DNA of 64,000 nucleotides, taken from assembly GCA_036323355.1 (NCBI GenBank), contig AP028876.1, forward strand, positions 2,480,001-2,544,000, given 5' to 3'. Source of the DNA: Gottschalkiaceae bacterium SANA. Lineage in GTDB: Bacteria; Bacillota; Clostridia; Tissierellales; GPF-1. Both the position numbers and the translations under genes were made by a program. A model generated the notes under the pieces. That model saw nothing but the letters and a program-made list of their open reading frames with translations, was not told where the DNA came from and ran no database searches. Position 1 is the first letter of the stretch; the number at the start of each line of letters is the position of its first letter. Shown in pieces: positions 49,410 to 59,309 of this stretch.

Positions 49410-49949
49410 ATCCTTGTCTTCCACATCATCCAAGAGTTTTTCCAACTTTTGCTTTGTTTCCGGATCAATTCGATCTTCAACCAAAAGAAAGCCTTCCTTT
49501 TCTCCCTGCTGCCGTTTGCGTTCCTTGGCCTGAATCTGTCGTTTCATATCAGCCAGCTCCAATTCCAACTCCCGTGCCGACACCCGAGTCGCTCCCCGGC
49601 TCAAAACCAATTGCTGTTCCATATAATCAGATGTTGCTACCCGGATCCGCTTCACCTTCCCCAATAAGTGTGCTTGCCGCTCGATGTAATCATCAGCAGT
49701 CATATCAGCACCAGTAAATACAACCTCTAAACCAATCGTCAATTCAGAATTCGCAATTCCAGACGTGGACTGGGCATCAAAGACCACCACCACCTTGACG
49801 CCGGTATAGGCTTGATACTCAGCCATAAAATCTAAAAGGGACTGGCGCGCCCCGGCCAGGTTGACCCGAGCAAGCCCCTTTAATTTCTCCCAGGAGTGGA
49901 TCACATTGTAGCCGTCAACGAACAAAATTTCTTGCCCGCGAATAATCAT
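49398..49949 (-). CDS. rae1: NYN-domain ribosome-associated endoribonuclease Rae1/YacP
   Basis: The 183-residue protein has ILFVDGYNVIHSWEKLKGL with the acidic residue of the PIN-like fold, VVVVFDAQST and DDYIERQAH, then a charged C-terminal helix (about 130-180). In B. subtilis Rae1 cleaves mRNA in the ribosomal A site. It overlaps rlmB by four bases. Confidence 0.92.
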   Translation of the reverse strand: MIIRGQEILFVDGYNVIHSWEKLKGLARVNLAGARQSLLDFMAEYQAYTGVKVVVVFDAQSTSGIANSELTIGLEVVFTGADMTADDYIERQAHLLGKVKRIRVATSDYMEQQLVLSRGATRVSARELELELADMKRQIQAKERKRQQGEKEGFLLVEDRIDPETKQKLEKLLDDVEDKDNGS

Positions 49950-50716
49950 TTTGTTTTTAAGGCACGTTTTGCGATCAAGTTACGCTGACGCCTCACTTCA
50001 TAGGTGACAACAGCCGTAGCAACCGACGCATTAAGGGATGTAATATTCCCGACCATGGGAATTGACACCAAAGCATCGCAATGGGCCTGTACATTCTTTG
50101 AGATTCCCTTTCCTTCATTGCCGATCACTAAGGCCACCGAACCAGAGAGTTCCGTATCAAAAACATTCTGATCCGAAAAGGCTGTACCATAGATCCAAAA
50201 TCCTTCTTCTTTTAGTTTCTCCATCTGCTGAGCAAGATTGCCTACCTTGACCACAGGTACATATTCCAAAGCTCCTGCCGCTGTTTTTGCCACTGTGGCA
50301 GTCAACCCCGCTGCGCGACGTTTGGGGATAATCACCCCGTGAACCCCGGCACATTCTGCGGTTCGAATAATAGCGCCTAAATTATGTGGATCTTCGATCC
50401 CGTCGAGAATCAAGACAAAGGGCGGTTCGCCACTTTCTTTTGCCCTCTTGTATACATCCTCCATGGTGGCGTAGGTATGGGCGGACAAATGAGCAATTAC
50501 CCCTTGATGATTGCCTTCCACCAATTGGTCAAGTTTTGTTCGCGGCACACTTTGTATCGGAATCTTCTTTTCGTTGGCCAGCACCAAAATCTTTCCAATA
50601 CTGCCCTTGTTCATTCCATCTGCAATCAGAAGTTTTTCAATCGTTCTTCCCGACTTGATCGCCTCTAAGACTGGGTTTCTTCCTCCGATCCAATCTGTGT
50701 CGATTCGAATATCCAT
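49946..50716 (-). CDS. rlmB: 23S rRNA (guanosine-2'-O-)-methyltransferase RlmB, SPOUT family
   Basis: The 256-residue protein has GRNPVLEAIKSGRTIEKLLI (substrate-binding N-domain), LDGIEDPHNLGAIIRTAECA and VIGNEGKGIS plus SLNASVATAVVTYEV, the three SPOUT motifs that form the knot and bind S-adenosylmethionine. Confidence 0.95.
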   Translation of the reverse strand: MDIRIDTDWIGGRNPVLEAIKSGRTIEKLLIADGMNKGSIGKILVLANEKKIPIQSVPRTKLDQLVEGNHQGVIAHLSAHTYATMEDVYKRAKESGEPPFVLILDGIEDPHNLGAIIRTAECAGVHGVIIPKRRAAGLTATVAKTAAGALEYVPVVKVGNLAQQMEKLKEEGFWIYGTAFSDQNVFDTELSGSVALVIGNEGKGISKNVQAHCDALVSIPMVGNITSLNASVATAVVTYEVRRQRNLIAKRALKTK

Positions 50717-51087
50717 CCCATCACCTCCTCAATTCGTTTTTCTTCTCCCTTTAAATATAGAAATCCCATTAAAGCTTCCAATCCGGTTGCCTTGCGGTAA
50801 TCGTTAATATCCGCTTTCCTTGGCACCATGCCCGATTTCGCATTGCGTCCCCGACGCATCACCGCAGCCTCCGCCTCTGTCAATCGATCTTCGATCAGAT
50901 GATAGAAAGAAGCTTGGGCTGATGCCTTGACAAAGTCGATAGAGGCTTTATGTAGAGCCCCCACCGGCAGCAAGCTTTGTTCCATTAGCCACCTGCGAAT
51001 ATGAATTTCAAACACTGCATCACCCATATAGGCTAGGCGAAGGCCAGATTCTTCTCTTGGATCCCGCATTACTCTTCTCGTTTCCAT
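50665..51087 (-). CDS. mrnC: Mini-ribonuclease III
   Basis: The 140-residue protein has LRLAYMGDAVFEIHIRRWL (RNase III signature) and ATGLEALMGFLYLKGEEKR without the double-stranded-RNA-binding domain. It matures 23S rRNA. The ATG at 51087 follows AGGGGG; a second ATG at 51069 is possible. It overlaps cysS and rlmB. Confidence 0.93.
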   Translation of the reverse strand: METRRVMRDPREESGLRLAYMGDAVFEIHIRRWLMEQSLLPVGALHKASIDFVKASAQASFYHLIEDRLTEAEAAVMRRGRNAKSGMVPRKADINDYRKATGLEALMGFLYLKGEEKRIEEVMGWIFESTQIGSEEETQS

Positions 51088-52466
51088 TTGACCCCCTGCG
51101 GCGTATCTTCCAAGACAATCCCCTGGGCTTTCAATTCATCTCGAATCTCATCAGCTCTGGCAAAATCGCGATTTTTTCTTGCTTCTTGACGCTCATCGAT
51201 CAAGGATTGGACATCCAATTCCAGGGTCTCTTTTTCTCTGTACATAAGTCCCAAGACGCCGCCCATTTCCATCAAGGCATCATAGACCGCTTTTACGCTA
51301 TCCAAACTGCTTGTCTCCGATAAGTTGCTATTGGCATATTTGACCGTTTCAAACATCACAGCAATGGCGTCTGCCGTATTCAAATCATCATCCATAGCAT
51401 CTACAAATCGAGCAACAAAAGTTGCCGCTTGTGACTTGTTTTCTTCCTCTTCGCTATCGGATGCAGGCAAGTCCAGTTTCATCAGATGCTGCATCTGATA
51501 TTTTCCATTGTAGAGACGATCCATGGCCGCCTTGCTTTGCTCAATAATCTTGCGGCTAAAGTTGATGGGGCTACGATAATGAGACGACAGCAAAAAGAAT
51601 CGAACAATCTCTAGGTCGTATTCCTCGGCAATGGTGCGAACCGTAAAGAAATTATCCTTTGACTTGCTCATCTTCTCGCCCTCGGTGTTGATCATGGCGT
51701 TGTGCATCCAGAAATTCGCAAATGGTTTTCCCGTTAGACTCTCAGACTGAGCAATCTCATTCTCATGATGAGGAAACTCTAGATCCGATCCCCCTGCATG
51801 AATATCAATGGTTTCTCCCAAGATGCTTCGAATCATGGCCGAGCACTCAATATGCCAACCCGGTCTACCCTCGCCCCACGGACTTGTCCACGCAGGCTCG
51901 CCTGGCTTCTTGTTTTTCCAAAGAATGAAATCCAAGGGATTTTTTTTCTCTTTGTTCACCAAGATTCTTGCCCCGCTGACTAGGTCTTCAATATTCTTCC
52001 GGCTAAACTTTCCATAATTTCTGACCTTTGTTACCTCAAAATAGACGTTTCCATTTACGGCATAGGCATATCCCTTTTCTTCTAGCTCAGCGATAAATGC
52101 GATGATCTCGTCCATGGTCTCCGTCGCTTTCGGATGAACAATAGACGCCTCATCAATATTCAATCCCTTAGAGTCCGTTAGATATTCCCGAATATATTTT
52201 TCAGCCAACGCCTTGACTGTCACCCCTTCTTCAATGGATTGGGTGATTAATTTATCATCAATGTCCGTAAAGTTTTGCACATACTTCACATCCATGCCTT
52301 GATACTGAAAATAACGCTTCAGGGTATCAAACACCACAAAGGGACGTGCGTTTCCTACGTGAATATAATTGTAAACCGTCGGCCCACAAACATAGATCTT
52401 GACGACACCCGGTTCAATGGGAACAAATTCCTCTTTCTTCCTTGTCATGGTACTATAAATTTTCAT
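51069..52466 (-). CDS. cysS: Cysteinyl-tRNA synthetase
   Basis: The 465-residue class I enzyme has [16 protein letters not shown] (zinc Cys and HIGH box), [20 protein letters not shown] (KMSKS) and [12 protein letters not shown]. The start at 52466 is six bases after AGGAGG. It overlaps cysE by 14 bases and is governed by the Cys T-box upstream. Confidence 0.97.
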   Translation of the reverse strand: MKIYSTMTRKKEEFVPIEPGVVKIYVCGPTVYNYIHVGNARPFVVFDTLKRYFQYQGMDVKYVQNFTDIDDKLITQSIEEGVTVKALAEKYIREYLTDSKGLNIDEASIVHPKATETMDEIIAFIAELEEKGYAYAVNGNVYFEVTKVRNYGKFSRKNIEDLVSGARILVNKEKKNPLDFILWKNKKPGEPAWTSPWGEGRPGWHIECSAMIRSILGETIDIHAGGSDLEFPHHENEIAQSESLTGKPFANFWMHNAMINTEGEKMSKSKDNFFTVRTIAEEYDLEIVRFFLLSSHYRSPINFSRKIIEQSKAAMDRLYNGKYQMQHLMKLDLPASDSEEEENKSQAATFVARFVDAMDDDLNTADAIAVMFETVKYANSNLSETSSLDSVKAVYDALMEMGGVLGLMYREKETLELDVQSLIDERQEARKNRDFARADEIRDELKAQGIVLEDTPQGVKWKREE

Positions 52467-53112
52467 CAAATTCCTCCTCATTCTTCACTCTTTGCTGATC
52501 AAGCTCGTCCTCCAAACTTCGAACGCGCTGTTTCAGATAATTGATCTCTTGTAAAACTGGATCCGGCATGCCGGCTTTTCCAACCCGCTCTTCATTCTGA
52601 ATCACAATCCTGCCGGGAATCCCAACAACGGTACAATGGGCAGGAACAGGCTTTAATACCACCGACTGAGCACCAACCCTAGAATAATCACCAATCATAA
52701 TATTCCCTAATATTTTTGCACCCGCACTGATAACCACATGATCGCCAATAGTGGGATGGCGCTTGCCTGTTTCTTTTCCAGTTCCCCCTAATGTAACACC
52801 GTGATAAATGGTCACATCATCTCCGATAATGGCCGTTTCACCAATGACAATACCCATACCATGATCGATAAAGAGCCTGCGGCCCAACTGTGCCCCGGGA
52901 TGAATCTCGATGCCCGTTTTTGAACGACCACGGTCCGACATCATGCGTGATAGGGTCGTCCATCCCCGCTGATAAAACCAATGGGCGCGACGATAGCGCC
53001 GGATCGCCTTGAGACCGGGATAGGTCAACAAAACTTCCACGGCAGATTTTGCCGCCGGGTCTTTTTTCATAATGGTTTGAATGTCTTCTTTCAATTGATT
53101 GAATCCCAACAT
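52453..53112 (-). CDS. cysE: Serine O-acetyltransferase
   Basis: The 219-residue enzyme makes O-acetylserine for cysteine synthesis. It has a helical N-domain, then a left-handed beta-helix ([40 protein letters not shown]) with the catalytic His residues, and a coiled C-terminal tail. The start at 53112 follows GGGAGG. The 412 bases before it are tandem repeats. Confidence 0.96.
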   Translation of the reverse strand: MLGFNQLKEDIQTIMKKDPAAKSAVEVLLTYPGLKAIRRYRRAHWFYQRGWTTLSRMMSDRGRSKTGIEIHPGAQLGRRLFIDHGMGIVIGETAIIGDDVTIYHGVTLGGTGKETGKRHPTIGDHVVISAGAKILGNIMIGDYSRVGAQSVVLKPVPAHCTVVGIPGRIVIQNEERVGKAGMPDPVLQEINYLKQRVRSLEDELDQQRVKNEEEFDENL

Positions 53113-53122
53113 AGTTACCTCC

Positions 53123-53527
53123 CAATGAATTCTTCCATGCTTCGCATGTCTGACCATCTTCGCTCAACTTTTTTTTGCAGATTGAACCCTCTGCAAATGA
53201 TTACGAAGATCTATTCATCTTGTCCCAATGAATTCTTCCATGCTTCGCATGTCTGACCATCTTCGTTCAACTTTTTTTTGCAGATTGAACCCTCTGCAAA
53301 TGATTGCGAAGATCTATTCATCTTGTCCCAATGAATTCTTCCATGCTTCGCATGTCTGACCATCTTCGTTCAACTTTTTTTTGCAGATTGAACCCTCTGC
53401 AAATGATTGCGAAGATCTATTCATCTTGTCCCAATGAATTCTTCCATGCTTCGCATGTCTGACCATCTTCGTTCAACTTTTTTTTGCAGATTGAACCCTC
53501 TGCAAATGATTGCGAAGATCTATTCAT
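53123..53527. repeat. Four tandem copies of a 103-bp repeat before cysE
   Basis: Copies start at 53123, 53226, 53329 and 53432, exactly 103 bases apart; the last is cut at 96 bases. Copies 2, 3 and 4 are identical over their shared length; copy 1 differs at two positions. Each unit can form one large hairpin: ATCTTCG/CGAAGAT outside, TTTGCAGA/TCTGCAAA inside, and a small CATGC-TTC-GCATG hairpin beside it. They lie in the untranslated leader between the T-box terminator and cysE. Confidence 0.95.
53417..53527 (-). CDS. Putative 36-residue ORF in the cysE leader repeat (one of three)
   Basis: The frame starts ATGAATAG and reads MNRSSQSFAEGSICKKKLNE to a TAG inside the next copy. Identical ORFs are at 53314-53424 and 53211-53321. 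The copy nearest cysE is stopped after five codons. Each has two Cys codons (SIC and QTC). The binding sites are weak, and repeats of this kind may simply be non-coding. Confidence 0.2.
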   Translation of the reverse strand: MNRSSQSFAEGSICKKKLNEDGQTCEAWKNSLGQDE

Positions 53528-53532
53528 TATAA

Positions 53533-53766
53533 ATAAAAAAAAGCGGTGATCAAAGTCTCCAAAGAGACGATTTTCACCGCGGTTCCACTCTTGATTAAAG
53601 GACTTGCATCCTTTCTCTCACCGATCCATAACGAGATCATCCGAACAACCCTACTTATTTCAGGCGTCGACTCCCAAGCGCACTTCCCTGCTCAATTCGT
53701 AAGCTTCTCACCAACCAGCTTCTCTCTTGGTCCCTTTAGCAAGTACTCTTCTTGTTCCTAGTCTTT
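53533..53766 (-). promoter_or_regulatory. T-box riboswitch (Cys) of cysE-cysS
   Basis: The minus strand has the T-box GTGGAACCGCGG (53577-53588), stem I with GACT/AGTC and CAAG/CTTG, the AGAGA-like loop and a specifier loop in which TGC (complement of 53680-53682) lies at the Cys position followed by G. A terminator (GCGGTGA/TCACCGC with TTTTTTTT) ends it. Uncharged tRNA-Cys would promote readthrough into cysE-cysS. The specifier is my reading, supported by the downstream genes. Confidence 0.85.
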
Positions 53767-53771
53767 CTTCA

Positions 53772-53801
53772 TTCATACCACAATTTTCCCTAGTAAATCA
53801 A
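53772..53801 (-). promoter_or_regulatory. Promoter of the Cys T-box operon
   Basis: TTGATT (complement of 53796-53801), 18 bases and TATGAA (complement of 53772-53777) lie directly after the gltX stop codon. The match is moderate. Confidence 0.45.
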
Positions 53802-53804
53802 GGA

Positions 53805-55292
53805 TTATTTTGTGAAGTTTTCTTGGATATAGTTCAATCGATTCTGAATTCCAGCTTTGCCCATGACGACAAAGATAGCCGCCATATCCGGTCCGTGCAA
53901 TTGCCCGGTAATCATGGCGCGACTTGGCATATAGAGGTTTTTCCCCTTGATCCCTGTCGCTTTTTGAATCCGTTTGAAGAAACCCTTCATAAATTCATCG
54001 TCGACTTCCTCAATCGTTTCCATTTCCGCTAGCATGGCTTCAATCAAGACAGGAATACCTTCCGTGCCAAGCAAGGCTTCCACTTCATCGGTTTCAGGAA
54101 TCACTTCCTCCGTGAAATACAAAGCAGATCGTTCCACCACGTCAGACAATATTTCAATCCGTTCCTGAACCGTTGAAATCATAAGCTCTAACCACGGACG
54201 ACGGTTCTGTAAATCCATTTCAGAAATTTTTCCAGCTTCTAGCAAATAAGGCACACAAAGATCAGTCAAGTCTGAAAGGGAAAGTTGTCGAATATGTTGG
54301 GCATTTACCCAGTTCAACTTATCCACATCGAATACACCACCCGCTTTTGAAACACGACCAAAATCAAAGGCTGCAATCAATTCCTCCATGGAAAAGATCT
54401 CTTGATCCCCTTCCGGTGACCAGCCCACAAGGGCCAGATAATTGATCAAACCTTCTTTTGTGTAACCCTTCTTCTTAAAGTCGCCAACAGCAACGTCGCC
54501 GTGGCGCTTCGATAATTTTTTCTTTTCTTTATTCAACACCGTTGGAAGATGAACATATTGCGGTGCTTGCCATCCAAAGCATTCATTCAGATAAATATGC
54601 TTTGGCGTAGAAACCAGCCATTCTTCTCCTCGCACCACATGGGTGATCTCCATGAGATGATCATCCACTACGGCTGCCAAATGATAGGTCGGAAACCCAT
54701 CAGATTTCATTAAGACCTGATCGTCCACATCATCGCTGTTAATGGATACATGACCGCGAATGGTATCGTCAAAGGCAATATCCACATTAGCAGGCATCTT
54801 CAAACGAACGACGTATTCTTCCCCAGCAGCAATTCTTGCTGCTGCTTCTTCCGTGGAAAGATTACGGCAATGACCGTCATACTTCATCATTTCATTGGAT
54901 GCGCGTTGCTCTTCCCGAACGGTTTCCAATCGTTCCTTAGAGCAAAAACACGGATAGGCATGACCGGATTCAATCAATTGATTTAAGTGTTCCTTGTAGA
55001 TGTCCAAACGTTCAGACTGAATATAAGGGCCATATTCCCCTTTTTGAACAATCTCGCCTGCTTCATTCAAGAAAACGCCCTCGTCATGAACAACCCCGGC
55101 CCAAGTCAGGCTCTCGATCAAATTCTTCATGGCATCATCGACAAATCGATTGCGGTCCGTATCTTCGATTCTGAGGATATAGGTGCCCCCCTCTTGTTTG
55201 GCGTATAGATAATCATATAAAGCCGTTCGCAAACCGCCAATATGGAGATATCCCGTTGGACTCGGTGCAAAACGTACACGTACATTTGACAT
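53805..55292 (-). CDS. gltX: Glutamyl-tRNA synthetase
   Basis: The 495-residue class I enzyme has MSNVRVRFAPSPTGYLHIGG (HIGH box) and KKKLSKRHG (KMSKS-like). It may be non-discriminating, also charging tRNA-Gln, as in most Firmicutes. The start at 55292 follows GGGAGG; the frame extending to 55397 lacks a binding site. Confidence 0.97.
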   Translation of the reverse strand: MSNVRVRFAPSPTGYLHIGGLRTALYDYLYAKQEGGTYILRIEDTDRNRFVDDAMKNLIESLTWAGVVHDEGVFLNEAGEIVQKGEYGPYIQSERLDIYKEHLNQLIESGHAYPCFCSKERLETVREEQRASNEMMKYDGHCRNLSTEEAAARIAAGEEYVVRLKMPANVDIAFDDTIRGHVSINSDDVDDQVLMKSDGFPTYHLAAVVDDHLMEITHVVRGEEWLVSTPKHIYLNECFGWQAPQYVHLPTVLNKEKKKLSKRHGDVAVGDFKKKGYTKEGLINYLALVGWSPEGDQEIFSMEELIAAFDFGRVSKAGGVFDVDKLNWVNAQHIRQLSLSDLTDLCVPYLLEAGKISEMDLQNRRPWLELMISTVQERIEILSDVVERSALYFTEEVIPETDEVEALLGTEGIPVLIEAMLAEMETIEEVDDEFMKGFFKRIQKATGIKGKNLYMPSRAMITGQLHGPDMAAIFVVMGKAGIQNRLNYIQENFTK

Positions 55293-55322
55293 ATTTTTCC
55301 TCCCATGTTCACATTCACAATT

Positions 55323-55351
55323 ATTATAAGACAATCCTAGGGCTTTCGCAA
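55323..55351 (-). promoter_or_regulatory. gltX promoter
   Basis: TTGCGA (complement of 55346-55351), 17 bases and TATAAT (complement of 55323-55328), directly after the proS terminator. Confidence 0.6.
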
Positions 55352-55354
55352 CAG

Positions 55355-55376
55355 AAAAGCCCCTTACGGGGCTTTT
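55355..55376 (-). terminator. Terminator after proS
   Basis: A 9-bp stem AAAAGCCCC/GGGGCTTTT with a GTAA loop on the minus strand; it is symmetric and could work both ways. Confidence 0.8.
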
Positions 55377-55411
55377 CAAAACAGCAATTCTTAACATTCC
55401 CTAGTCAAGGA

Positions 55412-57139
55412 TTATAAATTCAAACCTTGCTTGTTCAACTCTTCAATCACGCGAGCGACAACATCCGATGCAGCAATCTCTTCTTTGTTCTTCACATCTT
55501 TACGAAGAACAAACTCAACAAGACCTTCTCCGGCACCACGGCCTACCGCAATACGAATCGGGAATCCAATCAGCTCCGCATCCTTGAATTTTACACCCGG
55601 ACGCTCTTTTCGATCATCCAAAATCACTTCAACACCAGCCGCCTTCAATTGATCGTAGAGGGCTTCTGCCAATTCCCTTTGTTCGTCATTCTTCACGTTA
55701 ATCGGCGTTACCACTGCATGGAAGGGTGCAACCACCGCTGGCCAAACAATGCCGTATTCATCGTAGTTTTGCTCAATGATCGATGCAACGGAACGGGAAA
55801 CGCCCACGCCATAAGAACCCATCCAGATCAATTTTGCTTTTCCATTTTGATCCAAGTATGTCGCAGACAAGGCTGTGGAATACTTGGTTCCCAATTGGAA
55901 AATATTCCCGACTTCGATTCCGCGATCCATCACCAATGGTTTTCCACACTTGGGACAAGCATCGCCAACCCGTACAAGTAAAAGATCATCAACCACACGA
56001 CCTTCAAAATCACGGCCGTAATTGGCATTGATCAGGTGACGATCCGTCTCGTTGGCACCGATAACAAAGTTCTTCATCTCCAGCACCCGACGGTCCACCA
56101 AAATTTCCACATCTTTATCAAGTCCCATAGGACCGGCGAATCCGACCTCGGCGTTGGTTACGCGCTTCACAGTTTCTGCATCCGCCATTTCGAAGTCGTG
56201 TTCTTGAACACCAAGGGCATTCATCAATTTCGTCTCATTAATCTCTCTGTGCCCTGGAATGCAGGCCGCCACAACGCGATCCTTGGCTTGAAAAAGAAGA
56301 GTCTTTACAAAACGATCTGCTCCAAATCCAAAGAATTTTTCCAAAGCTTCAATGGTACCCACGTCTGGAGTATCCACCTTTTCCAGATCCTTCATCTCTA
56401 GATCTTGCTCGACAATCGGCACGATGGTTTCTGCTTTTTCATCCGTTGCAGCAAAATCACAAGAATCACAATAAGCAACATTGCTTTCGCCCACTTCACA
56501 CATAGCGGTAAACTCATGAGAGTCTCCATTGCCCATGGCGCCGGCATCACCCTCAACCACACGATACTTCATGCCCAATCTTGTAAAGATTCGATCGTAT
56601 GCGTCCCACATCTCTTGATAAGCATTCATCATGCCCGCTTCATCCATATCAAAGGAGTAAGCGTCCTTCATAATAAACTCGCGAGATCGAATCAGGCCAA
56701 ATCTCGGACGTTTTTCATCCCGATATTTGGTTTGAATCTGATACAGATTCATGGGCAATTGTTTATAGGAATTCACCTCATAACGAATCAAATCCGTAAA
56801 GATCTCTTCGTGAGTGGGACCTAAGCAAAACTCTCGTTGATTTCGATCATGCAGACGGAACATCTCCGGACCAAAATCATCCCATCGGCTGGTTTCCTTC
56901 CACAATTCCGAAGGTTGAATGGCACTCATCAAAACCTCTTGCGAACCCGACGCATCCATTTCTTCTCGAACAATCTGTTCCACTTTCTTCAAAACTCGAT
57001 GTCCCAAAGGCAGATACGAATATACACCCGATACCAGCTTTCGAATCATTCCCGCACGCATTAACAATTGATGCGACGGAATCTCCGCCTCGCTAGGCAC
57101 CTCGCGCAATGTTGGCATATACAACTTCGTCATTCTCAT
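55412..57139 (-). CDS. proS: Prolyl-tRNA synthetase
   Basis: The 575-residue class II enzyme is of the bacterial type, with an editing insert between motifs 2 and 3. It shows [55 protein letters not shown] and the anticodon-binding domain at the end. The start at 57139 is eight bases after AAGGAG. A frame to 57280 passes through the T-box and is not coding. Confidence 0.97.
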   Translation of the reverse strand: MRMTKLYMPTLREVPSEAEIPSHQLLMRAGMIRKLVSGVYSYLPLGHRVLKKVEQIVREEMDASGSQEVLMSAIQPSELWKETSRWDDFGPEMFRLHDRNQREFCLGPTHEEIFTDLIRYEVNSYKQLPMNLYQIQTKYRDEKRPRFGLIRSREFIMKDAYSFDMDEAGMMNAYQEMWDAYDRIFTRLGMKYRVVEGDAGAMGNGDSHEFTAMCEVGESNVAYCDSCDFAATDEKAETIVPIVEQDLEMKDLEKVDTPDVGTIEALEKFFGFGADRFVKTLLFQAKDRVVAACIPGHREINETKLMNALGVQEHDFEMADAETVKRVTNAEVGFAGPMGLDKDVEILVDRRVLEMKNFVIGANETDRHLINANYGRDFEGRVVDDLLLVRVGDACPKCGKPLVMDRGIEVGNIFQLGTKYSTALSATYLDQNGKAKLIWMGSYGVGVSRSVASIIEQNYDEYGIVWPAVVAPFHAVVTPINVKNDEQRELAEALYDQLKAAGVEVILDDRKERPGVKFKDAELIGFPIRIAVGRGAGEGLVEFVLRKDVKNKEEIAASDVVARVIEELNKQGLNL

Positions 57140-57170
57140 TGTCTTCACTCCTTCTCCAAAAAACTCATCA

Positions 57171-57372
57171 AAAAACGCCTCATCCCGAATAGGGACGAAG
57201 CGTAAACTCCGCGGTACCACCCTAGTTATAGACCCGTGATCTATCCCTCGAATTGTGTGCTTTTTTGTGAGCAGGTTCAAGCCATAGGGGGATGGAAAGG
57301 TCTTTCAGCCTGGGGCCCTTCTCTCTTGCATCCATATTGCCTCTACTATTCTCAAGCACGATATTTGAATGC
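57171..57372 (-). promoter_or_regulatory. T-box riboswitch (Pro) of proS
   Basis: The minus strand has AACTAGGGTGGTACCGCGG, which includes the perfect T-box (57210-57222), and a terminator with CGCTTCGTCCC/GGGATGAGGCG and TTTTTT (57171-57176). In stem I, CTTGAACCTGCTC has GAA, CCT (complement of 57273-57275) and G, so the specifier is Pro CCU. Confidence 0.88.
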
Positions 57373-57376
57373 CCTC

Positions 57377-57405
57377 ATCATACAAGAAAGGACCATTCTT
57401 GTCAA
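57377..57405 (-). promoter_or_regulatory. proS promoter
   Basis: TTGACA (complement of 57400-57405), 17 bases and TATGAT (complement of 57377-57382). The promoter abuts the stop codon of the ABC permease gene. Confidence 0.75.
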
Positions 57406-58584
57406 TTAGTTTCTAAAAATGACCGACTCTCGGTTAAACATACGACGGGTGAACAAAAGAGCAGCACCCACATACACACAAAGCCAAATCCCTACAATCA
57501 ATAAGTGTCTTGGATCATAAATCCTCGCCAAGGCTTCCTTGATAATGGCGATGGTATTAATGATTGGAATATGAAAATAGGATTCCGGAACCAACTTTCC
57601 ATCTAAATATAGGGTGAAGTATGCTGGAATCATAACAAGAATCGTCACTGGAGACAAGTAGGTCTGCGCCTCCTTAAAATTTCTCGCGTAGAAACTGATA
57701 GCCAGTTCAAAAGCAGAAAACGTGAAATTCAGTCCCAAACAGGCGACCGCAATCACCAAAGCAGACTTAAGGGGCATAATCCCACCCGAAGCCAGAACCG
57801 ATGGATTTAATATCGTTGCCAATACAAAGCCCAAAAGAGAAGCCAACATGCCCATGACACTGGCAATCACCACGGCAAAATACTTGCCGAAGAGAATCTG
57901 CGACCGGCTGGCTCGCGTCGCCAAAAGGGGTTCTAGTGTTTGTCTTTCCTTCTCCCCTGCGCCCAAATCGGTCGCAGCTGGAATTCCACCTACAGCCGAC
58001 CACATGGTAAGCATCAAGGGTAAAAGCATCATATACAACATGGCACCCACTGGATTACCCGATTCTCCTTCTGCCAAAGCGCGCGATTCTGTTTTTACCG
58101 CCGTCACAATTCCTGGGTCCATCCCCAAGTCAATCAGCCGCTGTCTCACTACCTCCTGCTGGAACTGCGTAATCAATCCCTGCATGGTGCCCAAGGCCAT
58201 GGTTGATTTTTGGCTCGATTCGTCATAATGCAAAATCAAGTCTGCCATATTTTTTTCTTGCAATGTTTCAGAAAATCCGGGTGGAATCTCCACCACAACA
58301 AAGACATCCAATTCTTTTAAGGCTGTCATGGGGTCAGGTTCCGATTTAATATCCACCAGTCCTGTTTCCAATAAAAAGTCCGCTACCCCAGATTCCTCTC
58401 CGATCATAGCAATGGGCACATGGGACTCCACATCATCAAAGAGACCCTGCATGGCAACTCCCATTACAAAGGTAAGAATAGGAAAGATCAATATTGGAAT
58501 CAAGATACTGGTTGCAATGGTCTTTCGATCCCGAAAAGTGTCTATCAATTCTTTTTTAAATACGATCCAGGTATATCCCCTCAT
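57406..58584 (-). CDS. natB: ABC-2 type permease, NatB-like
   Basis: The 392-residue membrane protein has an N-terminal segment ([20 protein letters not shown], then a hydrophobic helix), a long extracytoplasmic domain (about 45-185) and a group of about five membrane helices (about 180-385) with AGEKERQTLEPLLATRASRS, the conserved cytoplasmic motif of NatB/CcmB-like exporters. It pairs with the overlapping ATPase gene. Sodium efflux is known for B. subtilis NatAB; the substrate here is not shown by the sequence. Confidence 0.8.
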   Translation of the reverse strand: MRGYTWIVFKKELIDTFRDRKTIATSILIPILIFPILTFVMGVAMQGLFDDVESHVPIAMIGEESGVADFLLETGLVDIKSEPDPMTALKELDVFVVVEIPPGFSETLQEKNMADLILHYDESSQKSTMALGTMQGLITQFQQEVVRQRLIDLGMDPGIVTAVKTESRALAEGESGNPVGAMLYMMLLPLMLTMWSAVGGIPAATDLGAGEKERQTLEPLLATRASRSQILFGKYFAVVIASVMGMLASLLGFVLATILNPSVLASGGIMPLKSALVIAVACLGLNFTFSAFELAISFYARNFKEAQTYLSPVTILVMIPAYFTLYLDGKLVPESYFHIPIINTIAIIKEALARIYDPRHLLIVGIWLCVYVGAALLFTRRMFNRESVIFRN

Positions 58585-59309
58585 CGTCGATCCTCGCTTA
58601 TTCGATGTAAAAAATACTCTTCCAGACTCATCCCTGGCGCTTTATTTTTCAGGTCCTTCAAACTGCCAAACTCAATAAGTTTTCCGCGGTCAATAATCCC
58701 AATGGCGTCACAAAGAGCAACCACCTCCGTCATGGTGTGACTGGAGAATACAATGGTTTTCCCTTCCTCCTTCAGCTCACGGATAAAGGCGTGTACCAAA
58801 CGAATGGCTGTTACATCCAAACCTGCCGTTGGCTCATCAAAGAGCATAACCTGTGGATCGTGAACAATGCTCCTTGCCAAGGCAACCTTTTGCTTCATGC
58901 CCTTGGAAAAATTGCCTGACCTTCGATCTAGATACTCGGTCATCTCCAACTGATCAGCCAAACGCTCTACTCGAGCATTGGCGGCCTTTACCTCCATCCC
59001 ATTTAATCGCGCAAAATAAAGGATATTTTCCCTGGCTGTCAATCGATCATAAAGTCCGGTTTCTCCACCAAAAAGAATTCCGATATGAGCGCGTGCCTCC
59101 TCTGGAAAATGAACAGCGTTGACCCCGTGAATCCGAATGGATCCGCTTGTCGGTTGTAGCATGGTGGCCATCATGCGGAGGGTCGTTGTCTTACCCGCCC
59201 CATTCTCCCCAAGAAGACCGAATACCTGGCCCTCTGGAATGAAAAAAGAAAGGTCATCCACCGCTTTAAAGCTTCCAAATTGTTTGGACAATCCCTTCAC
59301 CTTAATCAT
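58581..59309 (-). CDS. natA: ABC transporter ATP-binding protein, NatA-like
   Basis: The 242-residue ATPase has Walker [10 protein letters not shown], signature [20 protein letters not shown] and Walker [12 protein letters not shown]. It overlaps the permease gene by four bases and ispF by eight. ABC-2 exporter pairing is certain; sodium specificity is not. Confidence 0.85.
   Translation of the reverse strand: MIKVKGLSKQFGSFKAVDDLSFFIPEGQVFGLLGENGAGKTTTLRMMATMLQPTSGSIRIHGVNAVHFPEEARAHIGILFGGETGLYDRLTARENILYFARLNGMEVKAANARVERLADQLEMTEYLDRRSGNFSKGMKQKVALARSIVHDPQVMLFDEPTAGLDVTAIRLVHAFIRELKEEGKTIVFSSHTMTEVVALCDAIGIIDRGKLIEFGSLKDLKNKAPGMSLEEYFLHRISEDRR

Noticed and set aside
52838-53167. 109-residue ORF across cysE and the first repeat
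   Set aside because: It is in another frame of cysE and only joins the repeat by chance.
53123-53527. CRISPR-like array because of regular repeats
   Set aside because: The whole 103-bp period is repeated with no unique spacers, and there are no cas genes nearby.
55293-55397. N-terminal extension of GluRS
   Set aside because: The frame covers the promoter and part of the proS terminator; GGGAGG precedes the ATG at 55292.
57140-57280. N-terminal extension of ProRS
   Set aside because: The added frame runs through the T-box and terminator and the ribosome binding site fits the start at 57139.
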